Source: Roseivirga sp. UBA6061 (lineage in GTDB: Bacteria; Bacteroidota; Bacteroidia; Cytophagales; Cyclobacteriaceae). Taken from it: a stretch of 30,601 nucleotides of DNA. Both the position numbers and the translations under genes were made by a program. The DNA lies in NCBI GenBank assembly GCA_002427745.1, contig DIYF01000173.1, positions 1 through 30,601 on the forward strand. Reading direction: 5' to 3'. Within the stretch, counting starts at the first letter, position 1. The number at the start of each line of letters is the position of its first letter. Below, piece after piece: positions 8,584-16,700 of this stretch. The notes beneath the pieces were generated by a model. It searched no databases, was not told the DNA's origin, and worked only from the letters and a program-made list of their open reading frames with translations.

Positions 8584-8592
8584 TTAGTCTAA
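8584..8592. promoter_or_regulatory. Possible DtxR/MntR-like operator TTAGTCTAA
   Basis: TTAG-T-CTAA is a perfect odd palindrome lying between the predicted transcription start (about 8575) and the ATG at 8602, where a bound repressor would block transcription. The half-sites resemble those of iron or manganese responsive DtxR-family regulators (TTAG...CTAA). The downstream PepSY-TM family is often linked to iron uptake. It is a short motif, so the assignment is tentative. Confidence 0.35.
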
Positions 8593-8601
8593 ATAAAAAG
8601 A

Positions 8602-9162
8602 ATGACCAGCGTTAGATTCAGAAACCTCTCCCGCAACTGGCACAGAGACATAGCTTACTTTTTCGTAGGGCTTATCATTTCATTCTCTATTTCGGGCATA
8701 GCACTGAACCACAGGCGTACTTTCAATTCCAGGGAGTTTACTTACAATGCTGAACCCATTCAGCTGCAGCTTCCTGAAAACGCTGAGGAAATCACTGAGG
8801 AGTTTGTACAAACCCTGCTGCCGGTGATTGATATGGGTAATAAGTATGAAGGTTTCAGAATCAGAAACGGTTCTTTGCGCATCATCTACGAAAAAGCCCG
8901 TGCCGAAGTAGACCTCAAAACCGGAACTGGTGAAAAAGAATGGGTCGGCAGACGCATAGGCCTGGCAGAAATGGCCGATCTCCACCAAACTACCAACCCT
9001 GCCTGGATCTGGTATTCCGATATTTTCGGAGTGGCCATGATCATCATTGCCGTATCGGGTATGTTTATTTCAGGCGGTAAAAACAGTTTCAAAAGCCGTG
9101 GCTGGAAGCTGGCTGTGGTAGGCATTGTTTTTCCCCTGGTATTCCTCTTCTTCCTGGTTTAA
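8602..9162 (+). CDS. PepSY-associated transmembrane protein (PepSY_TM_like_2 type)
   Basis: A 186-residue inner membrane protein of the short PepSY-TM group. The N-terminal signature RNWHRDIAYFFVGLIISFSISGIALNHR covers the first helix (16-35) with histidines H14 and H37. Residues 45-120 form a periplasmic PepSY-like region. LAEMADLHQTTNPAWIWYSD (H128) leads into helix two (139-158), and a last helix spans 167-185. Members of this group are usually found beside TonB receptors and siderophore genes, and a reductase role in releasing iron from siderophores has been proposed for them. Here no receptor is adjacent; the link to iron rests on the family and on the operator-like palindrome in the leader. 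Confidence 0.85.
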   Translation: MTSVRFRNLSRNWHRDIAYFFVGLIISFSISGIALNHRRTFNSREFTYNAEPIQLQLPENAEEITEEFVQTLLPVIDMGNKYEGFRIRNGSLRIIYEKARAEVDLKTGTGEKEWVGRRIGLAEMADLHQTTNPAWIWYSDIFGVAMIIIAVSGMFISGGKNSFKSRGWKLAVVGIVFPLVFLFFLV

Positions 9163-9202
9163 CCACCTGTGCTGAGGCAACTATTCAGGCACAATGAGAG
9201 TC

Positions 9203-9251
9203 TGTTGATGTGTAGTCATTGACATGAAAAAAATGATCAACAACATCAACA
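9203..9251. repeat. 9-bp inverted repeat with both candidate LytTR start codons in its loop
   Basis: TGTTGATGT (9203-9211) and ACATCAACA (9243-9251) are exact reverse complements. The 31-base loop contains ATG codons at 9224 and 9233. The right arm lies in a run of AAC/ATC codons (INNININ), so low-complexity coding could produce it by chance. Confidence 0.3.
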
Positions 9252-10051
9252 TCAATCCCAACTCACTTTTTCTGAACACCCGTGATTTTAAGTGGAAAGC
9301 AGCCATAGTCTGTACGATTGTTGTCTTTCTCATTTTATTCCTGTTACAACCCTTTAACGGCATTGTTCATGGGTTTACCTTATCGGGCATTCTGAGAATC
9401 CTCAGCTATGCTCTCGTTGTCGGGCTTACAGTTTTGCTGACGGAGTTCTGTTTGATTAAAGGCTTTAAGAAGATCTTTCCCGGAAACCGATTTTACCTGC
9501 CTCTGATATGGTATTCTCTGACGCTCGTTTTAGTCACCACAGCGGTCTTTATCATGAAAAATGCCTGGTCGGATTTTGCCTATATGAACTGGTATGAATA
9601 CGGCATTGTAGTGAAGCGTACCCTGTCCATCGCCATCTTTCCCCTCATACTTCTCTTTGTTTTCCTGCTAAATCAGAAAAAGAAAAGTGATGTGCTCAAT
9701 TTGCAGGCCGATCAGAAAAACGAATTTCTCTCTGTCAATCAGGACCAGCTTTTGTATTTACAGAGCCAGGACAACTATACCGAGGTACATTATATTAAAA
9801 ATGATGAGCTCAGGAAAAAACTGCTGAGAGGAAGCCTGAGTAGTTTCGAAAAACAACTCGCCTATCCGCTGTTCAGGTGCCATCGGTCTTACATTGTAAA
9901 CCTGCTTGCGATAGAAAGCCTGAAAGGCAATAGTCAGGGCTACCAACTGAACCTTCGTCATGGAGAAACCAGCATTAAAGTATCTCGTAAGTACGCCTCT
10001 GACTTCAGGAGAAACTGGACCAGCCACTGTGACAAACTCCGGGAGTCTTAG
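9224..10051 (+). CDS. Membrane-anchored LytTR-family DNA-binding regulator
   Basis: A 275-residue protein with four membrane helices (about 26-45, 54-74, 90-111 and 133-149), a short linker, and a C-terminal LytTR DNA-binding domain (about 168-265). The LytTR part shows DQLLYLQSQDNYTEVHY, LLRGSLSSFEKQL, the hallmark FRCHRSYIVNL (217-227) and IKVSRKYASDF. Classical LytR/AgrA regulators have an N-terminal receiver domain. This one lacks it and is fixed in the membrane instead, a layout common in Bacteroidota, so it probably senses a membrane or envelope signal directly. An alternative start is the ATG at 9233. It lies 61 bases after the PepSY-TM gene and 99 before a six-helix protein, either of which may be a target. 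Confidence 0.9.
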   Translation: MKKMINNININPNSLFLNTRDFKWKAAIVCTIVVFLILFLLQPFNGIVHGFTLSGILRILSYALVVGLTVLLTEFCLIKGFKKIFPGNRFYLPLIWYSLTLVLVTTAVFIMKNAWSDFAYMNWYEYGIVVKRTLSIAIFPLILLFVFLLNQKKKSDVLNLQADQKNEFLSVNQDQLLYLQSQDNYTEVHYIKNDELRKKLLRGSLSSFEKQLAYPLFRCHRSYIVNLLAIESLKGNSQGYQLNLRHGETSIKVSRKYASDFRRNWTSHCDKLRES

Positions 10052-10119
10052 CCATTTATCCCCACAGTTGAACTCTGACCACAAAGCCTGAGTCAGATAC
10101 ATCCCCATACCGGCAGACG

Positions 10120-10157
10120 GTTTCATTTGTGTAAAGTCAATTAGTCACAAATGAAAC
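10120..10157. promoter_or_regulatory. Perfect 12-bp inverted repeat covering a promoter box and a start codon
   Basis: The arms GTTTCATTTGTG (10120-10131) and CACAAATGAAAC (10146-10157) are exact reverse complements separated by 14 bases. The left arm contains TTCATTTG (10122-10129), one mismatch from TAnnTTTG. The right arm contains the start codon of the next gene (10151-10153). It may be an operator, or, if transcribed from further up, a hairpin pairing the AUG with CAU. The same layout is found at 2525-2566. Confidence 0.6.
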
Positions 10158-10798
10158 AAAAAGACCTTAAAGAACTCATTATTGTCGGGTTGGTAGCTGG
10201 CGCGGTTGTGTCTGTTACCTACCCGCTGCAAATCACCAACCGCTTTTCTCGACTGGGGCAAACGCTCATGGAAATCACCATGGGGCCCTTGATCATTATC
10301 GGCAGTCTGGCTCTGTATTTTTTCATAAAGCAGCAGCGCGATACAGTCTACAACATGCTCGGGCTCATTTTTAATATACTGGCGGGACTCAGTGTCACCA
10401 TGATGCTGGTGGTGCAGGGAGCCGTTTTCACTATGATTCAGGATTACAGAGAGGCTACTGACGAGCTTAGTAAAAAAATCATCGGGCAGAGCTTTAAGTC
10501 CGGTAATCTCACCCAGCTGGGAATGGATATCACCTTTGATGTATTTATCTCACTCGGCACGGTATTCATAGCAGTTGCCTTACTTAAACAGCATCGGATC
10601 AAACGGTGGCTCAGCCTTCCCGGAGTCGTTGTAGGACTGGGAGGACTTTCTCTGAACATTGCCACTTTCCCGATTCCTCCGGCAGATCAGGAATTCTTCG
10701 ATCCGGGGCCGTTTTACGGGATCTACTTTGGTCTCTTACTCATCGCCATGCTGATAGAAGTTGTTAAGGAGCACAGACAAAACAAAAGCCTGCAATGA
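10151..10798 (+). CDS. Six-helix membrane protein of unknown function
   Basis: I do not recognise this 215-residue protein. It has about six hydrophobic helices (near 8-26, 39-60, 69-96, 129-146, 152-175 and 189-206). A charged, probably aqueous segment (QDYREATDELSKKIIGQSFKSGN) lies between helices 3 and 4. No signal peptide, metal motif or transporter signature is evident. It follows a membrane LytTR regulator, and its stop codon overlaps the start of a TlpA-like thioredoxin gene by four bases (ATGA), so those two are surely translated together. The overlap suggests that the membrane protein and the thioredoxin serve one process in the envelope. The start codon sits in a perfect 12-bp inverted repeat. 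Confidence 0.8.
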   Translation: MKQKDLKELIIVGLVAGAVVSVTYPLQITNRFSRLGQTLMEITMGPLIIIGSLALYFFIKQQRDTVYNMLGLIFNILAGLSVTMMLVVQGAVFTMIQDYREATDELSKKIIGQSFKSGNLTQLGMDITFDVFISLGTVFIAVALLKQHRIKRWLSLPGVVVGLGGLSLNIATFPIPPADQEFFDPGPFYGIYFGLLLIAMLIEVVKEHRQNKSLQ

Positions 10799-11397
10799 GT
10801 GTACTCAAAATAACCTACCTCATAGTGCTTGCCACAGTCGCCTCCCACCGCGCAATAGCTCAGACAGCAGACAGCGACCCGATAAAAGCTTATATGGAAA
10901 GCGTTTCGCCCGGCAACCTCTTACCCGACAACAGTTTGCTGCTGGGAATCAACGGAGACAGCACCTTTTTCCATCAGTTGAAGGGACAATGGCTTCTGCT
11001 GGACTATTGGTCCACATCCTGCAGACCCTGCATTAAAGAAATGCCCTACCTGAAAGAGTTACAGAAACGGTATCAAAGCAAAGGGCTGCGCATCGTGATG
11101 ATCAACCTGGATAAGAAAGAAAAGAAGTGGAAACGTGGCCTGAAGCTCTATACCCCTCCCGGCCCGAACTATACAACCAATCGATCCGTCAGCAATGCCT
11201 TCTTTGCCCTGAACCTCGTAAAAATGACCTCGCCCGATGGAGAGCAAAGCATTGTGACGCTGATGCCCCAATACGTACTGATAAGTCCTGAAGGGGAAAT
11301 AATTGACAAGAAAATGCCCAAGCCTTCAGACCCCTTATTTCACGAGAAGCTAAATCAATATATGATGCGTGTTTCTCCTGAAAGAGGAAACCGGTAG
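10795..11397 (+). CDS. TlpA-like exported thioredoxin-fold protein
   Basis: A 200-residue thioredoxin-fold protein of the TlpA/ResA type. An N-terminal signal peptide (about residues 4-22, ending IAQ) sends it to the periplasm. The redox motif is STSCRPC (C76 and C79) after WLLLDYW, followed by IKEMPYLKELQKRYQSKGLRIVMINLDKK. The cis-proline region appears as LMPQYVLISPEGEIID. The segment between the second strand and the cis-proline (about residues 105-150, KKWKRGLKLYTPPGPNYTTN...) is typical of Bacteroidota TlpA relatives. It overlaps the preceding six-helix membrane protein by the ATGA. A disulfide-reducing role is likely; the partner is unknown. Confidence 0.85.
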   Translation: MSVLKITYLIVLATVASHRAIAQTADSDPIKAYMESVSPGNLLPDNSLLLGINGDSTFFHQLKGQWLLLDYWSTSCRPCIKEMPYLKELQKRYQSKGLRIVMINLDKKEKKWKRGLKLYTPPGPNYTTNRSVSNAFFALNLVKMTSPDGEQSIVTLMPQYVLISPEGEIIDKKMPKPSDPLFHEKLNQYMMRVSPERGNR

Positions 11398-11409
11398 CTA
11401 CCCAAAGGC

Positions 11410-13611
11410 TTACTCCTGAACCATCAGCTTAATAGTGCTGGCCTGTTCTCTGTCTCTGAGTTGTATGATATAAAGACCGGCATTAAGTCCCTTGGTACTC
11501 AGGCGTACCTGGTTGTTGACCGGCACCACAGCTTGCTGACTAAGTACCATACCAGCCGGATCATTGACCGACATACTCAAGACTCCTTTGACCGATGGCA
11601 GGGTAATGACCATCTCTTCACCTGACGTTACCGGGTTGGGGCCAAAGCTTAAGCCTTCAAACTCCTGAGGTTCGTCTATTCCGGTAACAGGTCCGGTATT
11701 GAAAAAGGCTTCTGCAAACTCAAATGCCTGAACACCTACTTTTTCTCCGATTATTCTACCCGGAATATCATCAGCCGGAGGGTGAATACCTCCCCAGATA
11801 CGTGAAAGACTGGTCTGATCAGAAGCATCGCGATAAGTTGCCCACTGCAGCCTTACATCCACACTCGGGCCATCTTCAAACACAAGAAATTCATCTTTGG
11901 GAGCTATAAATTCTCCCAGACCACCCGGAAAATACTCATCGCCCGTCAACAATGTAAGCACCTCTGCTGCAGCCCGTGAGTAGGTACTGTGCCCGGATAC
12001 ATAACCGGCAAAAGGGGGTGTTACAAAGGTTGGTCGCTGATAAGGCCACCAGTTTTCAGCCAGAATCCAGTCAACCCCCGCCACATCAGTCTCAGGATCA
12101 TCGATAAAGTCGGGGCCCTTCCAACTGTAAACCTTGATCTTACCCACATGCTCATTGCCAGCACCAGCCAGCGGGTCTCCTTCTTCCACTAATTCGATAT
12201 AGCCGGTTTTCAGCGTAATGCCATTTTCATGATAGCTGGGCAAAGAAGGATCACTGCTCTGACCCAGGTCGGCCATGGCCCGGATGGCAGAAACAGGGCG
12301 GATATAATCGTACCAGCCTTTAACACTCCAGGCGGAAATGGCAGCATCATGCATAGTTCCTCCTAGTATGAAATAAGATTTAATATCCCATTCCAGATCA
12401 GACAATGTCTCCCCTTCTCCTTTGAATCTCTTCACCAGCTGATCATGATCACTTACATAATTCAGGATGGTAAACCAGTGTCCCGGAGGAGTTTCTGAAT
12501 CAGGTCCGTCTGCCCAAAACTCTGCCAGCACCCGGGTGTAATCCCCTCGTGGTACCATGTTCTGAGCATAAGGCTGCCCTGTTTTCGGATTCATCGTCCT
12601 ACCCGTGCTGGGGTCTCCCCCATCAAATTCGTTGTAAAAGCTTCTGTGCCCGGCAAAGTCTGTAGGCAGGTCTGAGATATTACCGATGCTGCCGGGAGAG
12701 ATATCCCACATGACGCCATCAGAGGGATCAAGATGTGAACCCCAGATAGAAACCAACTCAAAGCCCCAGTGGTAATCATTTTCTCCCTCATTTACGGCTT
12801 CCTCTATCAATGGCGGCATGCCCGGATCATTAAAAACCCGGTACTCATCGTCTCCTCTCTGGTTGGTCGTGAGGTCAGCATCTGTCAGTGAAAACGCGAA
12901 AACATTCCCCCATTCCGGACTCAGAAACTTGGGTGCCTGGAGAATAGGGTTACCACTCTGATCAATAAAGCTTTCCAGCGAAAGTGGTTGCCAGCGGTTC
13001 AGGTCTGTAATATTCGGATTACCCGGCTTCTCTGGTTCGAGAGGAGCGTTTACAGGCTGATAATAGAGGTTGGCATAGTCAAACTCTTCCTGTGAGCCAT
13101 CTGCCAGCCCATAATTCAGGTATTGCAGAGCAATATAGTTACCCAGGGCAGCTGCCGAACCGGTGGAAAAATCTGTTGAGGTAAAAGAAGCATCATACCC
13201 CAGTCCTTCCATAAAGGTCGTGATCTGAGCCAGCAGTTCCTGACTATCCGGTGAAAAAGCAAAACGCTGCAGGAGCATCCGGTACGCAGCATAAGAAATA
13301 GCCTCTTCGGTTTGATCTTCTACCGAACCCGATGGAGTAAAACCGGTAAAACTGCTGCTGAAACCATTCAAAGTATTGCCAATCAGATAGGGATTGGCTT
13401 TGTCCGGATGAAAGATGGCCCAGGCATCAAACATAGCCGCAGAAACCTGAAAAAGGTTACGCGCATGCACCGTGGGTCTGGCGAAATCGTTCCGGATAGA
13501 CGTCAGCAACATCTCATTCCACTGCCTGGCAACAGAGTGTTGTGCGTTCAATTCAATTGATGTCGTACAAGCGACAACCAGGATGGTCGTCAAAAAATAA
13601 ATCTTCCTCAA
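11410..13611 (-). CDS. Vanadium-dependent haloperoxidase / PAP2-like protein with type IX secretion C-terminal domain
   Basis: A 733-residue secreted protein of the vanadium haloperoxidase/acid phosphatase superfamily. All three active-site motifs are canonical: KGWYDYIRP (K431, R438-P439), SGHSTYSR (G540-H541) and SRIWGGIHPPAD (R604, H610, D614). Either halide oxidation or phosphatase chemistry would use this site. Residues about 652-733 form a type A type IX sorting domain (SFGPNPV...GLNAGLYIIQL...IKLMV), so it should be exported through the outer membrane. The start is a TTG at 13611 with a well-placed GGAG six bases upstream; no ATG is nearby. The N-terminus has an Ala-Gln signal peptidase site after residue 24 but also an LVVAC lipobox-like stretch. 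It is convergent with the thioredoxin gene (12-base gap). Confidence 0.9.
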   Translation of the reverse strand: MRKIYFLTTILVVACTTSIELNAQHSVARQWNEMLLTSIRNDFARPTVHARNLFQVSAAMFDAWAIFHPDKANPYLIGNTLNGFSSSFTGFTPSGSVEDQTEEAISYAAYRMLLQRFAFSPDSQELLAQITTFMEGLGYDASFTSTDFSTGSAAALGNYIALQYLNYGLADGSQEEFDYANLYYQPVNAPLEPEKPGNPNITDLNRWQPLSLESFIDQSGNPILQAPKFLSPEWGNVFAFSLTDADLTTNQRGDDEYRVFNDPGMPPLIEEAVNEGENDYHWGFELVSIWGSHLDPSDGVMWDISPGSIGNISDLPTDFAGHRSFYNEFDGGDPSTGRTMNPKTGQPYAQNMVPRGDYTRVLAEFWADGPDSETPPGHWFTILNYVSDHDQLVKRFKGEGETLSDLEWDIKSYFILGGTMHDAAISAWSVKGWYDYIRPVSAIRAMADLGQSSDPSLPSYHENGITLKTGYIELVEEGDPLAGAGNEHVGKIKVYSWKGPDFIDDPETDVAGVDWILAENWWPYQRPTFVTPPFAGYVSGHSTYSRAAAEVLTLLTGDEYFPGGLGEFIAPKDEFLVFEDGPSVDVRLQWATYRDASDQTSLSRIWGGIHPPADDIPGRIIGEKVGVQAFEFAEAFFNTGPVTGIDEPQEFEGLSFGPNPVTSGEEMVITLPSVKGVLSMSVNDPAGMVLSQQAVVPVNNQVRLSTKGLNAGLYIIQLRDREQASTIKLMVQE

Positions 13612-13631
13612 AATGCTCTCCCTTTAAGTCT

Positions 13632-13639
13632 GAAAGATA
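13632..13639 (-). promoter_or_regulatory. Possible -7 box for the haloperoxidase gene
   Basis: On the minus strand TATCTTTC differs from TAnnTTTG only in the last base. A transcript would start near 13625 and give a leader of about 14 bases that includes the GGAG motif. No good -33 element was seen. Confidence 0.3.
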
Positions 13640-13784
13640 CCAAGAAATAGGAGAACCTGTATCAGAACAGATGGAGGACTCAACGCTATGACTTCGACAT
13701 TTTTTTTAAAAAAGTATTTTTCCAAGAAAAAACTTCCGTCTGATCAGTCTTGCGATTATTTTACTAACTCTTAAAAAATAGTAA

Positions 13785-16700
13785 ATGACTAATCTCATTC
13801 GGGGGCTTGCCGCCCTTATGTTGCTGATCATCAGCCACTCCCCAAAAGCCCAGGACAGCACCGCCTACATTGACTCAAAGGAAATCATCAGAAAAGGCAT
13901 TCAACTGCATGATGAGGAAGATTTTGACCGGGCCCTGTCATATTACAGGATGGTGAGTCCCAGTGATACCAATTATGCCTGGAGTCTATCTGAACAGGTA
14001 CTCACGCTCACTTTTCAGAAGAAGTATGAGGAAGCCATTGTTTTGGGTAAGGAAGGACTTGGTCTCAGCTCTGAATACAAGGCATCTCTCTACGATAAAC
14101 TCGGTACGGCCTATGACTATCATGAAGAAGTGGCAAAAGCTCTGGAAACCTACCGGGCGGGAGTAGAAGCATATCCCTATTACAAACCTCTTTTGTACAA
14201 CTACGGGGTTACTTTAAAGAAAAACGGTGACTATAAGGAAGCTCAGGAACTGTTTATCAGAAGGTTACAACTGGACCCTTTTCATGCCGCTTCACATTTT
14301 CAGCTGGCAGAACTGAGCATACTGCAGGGCTTTCGTACCAAGGCCATGTTGAGCTATATGATGTACCTGGCTATCAGACCCAGCGATGGACAGGCTCTTT
14401 CGAGGGTAGAAAGCTTACTCATAGATGCGGTAGAAGAAGAAGGTTCTGTATCACCCTATTCGCAAAATGGCTTTGAAGAACTCGATGCTTTTATCAAATC
14501 CCGTTTTGCTACCAACGATGCCTTTAAGCCCAGTGTAGATATTGATTACCGCATCACACGCCATGTTGAAGTAATTGTCAAACAACTCGATGCCAACATG
14601 AAGTCAGATGACTTCTGGGTGCAGCTCTACCTTCCCTTTTTCAATGGCATTAAGGACAAAAAAGTCCTGCCTGCCCTCCTCTACTCCATTGTGTCAGGGG
14701 TGCCGAAAGATGATATCAAAACCTGGCTTTCAAAGAACAAGAAGAAAATAGAAGAGCTTCAGGAACTTGCCCGTGAGACCATTTTCAATTCAAGGCTGTA
14801 TCATAAGGCCACCATTCTGGGGCAGGAAGATAACTATCGCTTCTGGTACTTCGATAGTGGAGAGCTTAATGCCATTGGCAACTCCGACCAGGAAGGAAAA
14901 GATATCGGCCCCTATGTTTATTTCTATTCCAATGGAGAGCCAAGTGCAAGGGGCATATTAGGTCCTGATGGCAATAAAACGGGTAAATGGACTTATTACT
15001 ACACAGATGGGTCAGTCTCATCTGAGGAGACCTATGACAGCCAGGGCAATATTGAAGGTACCGTAGTCAGCTATCACCCGAACGGTGGTATTGCCAGTAA
15101 AGTATCTTATGAAAAAGGCCAGGCCAACGGCCCTGTGGAGGTCTTTTTTGGTTGTGGCAAACCCCAGGAAGTCTACCCTGCCGTCAACAATCAGATTCAG
15201 GGAGACGGAAAGGTCTACGATGTGTTTGGCAATGTACTGGCTGAATACTCTATGAACCAGAGCGCACTGACCGGTCCTTACTACGCCTTTCACGCAGACG
15301 GGACCAGGGCTGGTGAGTATCACTACGAAAATGGTCAGCTTCACGGGCAGTATACCAGCTACCACAAAAACGGGCAGATCCGCGAACAAGGCCTTTATAA
15401 AGAAGGGCAACTGGATGGCGCCTGGACGGGCTTCTTTGAATCAGGCGTGAAAGAATACGAATTCACTTATGACAATGGCAAACAAATAGGCACGTCCACC
15501 TTCTACCATGAAACAGGTGAAAAGGCTTCGGTTACGCCCTACACAGATGGCGAGGTCAGCGGAGACTACCTGGGCTATGATGAAGACGGCATCCTATATA
15601 ATAAATATACCTATGAAAAAGACCTGCTGATTGCCTATCAGCATTATGCCAAAGACGGCACCATACTTTCAGAAGGGGCTTCGGCAGATTCAATGCAGGT
15701 ATCTGCCTATGATCCGCATGGCCACCTGGCCTCGGTAAGCACCTATATCAATGGAAAAACCAGTGGACCTCTCACCTTTTATCATCCCAATGGCAGTATC
15801 TTCTACACCATTAATATTGTAGATGAGCAGTGGCATGGCACCTACAATGAGTACTACAAGTCAGGTGAACTCAAACTCAGCACTGAGTATGTCAATGGAG
15901 AGAATACAGGCTTCTACCGGGAGTACTACCGCTCCGGCAAGCCTTCTTCGGAGTCTATAGTGGTCAAGGGTAATCTGGAGCAGTTTTATACCACCTTCTA
16001 TCGTGATGGCGCCAAAAAAGATGAAAACTATAACATGAATGGCAACCTCCAGGGCTTTTCAAAACTATTCAGTCCGGAAGGAAAAATTTTCCTGTCAGAA
16101 AAATATGACCAGGGTATTCCGCTTTCTCTGACCTACTACGATAGTCTGGGCAACATAAGAAGTCAGGCAGACCTGCCTTATGGTACCGGAACCCTGGAGT
16201 TTAAATCAGTAGCCGGAGAACTACTGCAGAAGAGAGAATGGCTTTGTGGTAAAGAAAACGCTGACTATAATTCAGATTATGGAAATGGCTCACCTGACAG
16301 ACGCATGGCTATCAAAAACGGAGACTATAATGGCCTTGTACTTACCTATTACACCAATGGTGAACTGGCTGCCAAAGGCTATTACAAAGATGGACAGGCT
16401 GACAGTCTCTGGACCTGGTACAATCCTTCTGGCAAAGTTATTGGTACCACCACTTACAAGGAGGGAGAAATTCACGGAAAGAATATAGACATATACGCCA
16501 ATGGTCAGGTGGAATCTGAATGCAGCTATATCAAAGGACAGAAACATGGTGTATGTAAATTCTATGCCCGGGACGGATCCTTACAAAACCAGAAAACCTA
16601 TCATAAAGACTATGGTATTGTAGGTTATCAGTACGAACTCCCCGATGGTGAAATGAGTGAACTGATTTCCATCGATCTTCAGGGTACACAGAAAGTAGAA

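Noticed and set aside
9758..10126. 122-codon minus-strand frame that begins in the left arm of the 12-bp inverted repeat
   Set aside because: It runs antisense through the LytTR domain. Its ATG exists only because the repeat mirrors the real start codon, and its residues match no family.
8583..13794. ATTAGTC motif before several genes (near 8583, 10139 and reversed at 13788) as a shared regulator site
   Set aside because: A 7-base motif is expected a few times on both strands in 30 kb, and the positions relative to the starts differ.
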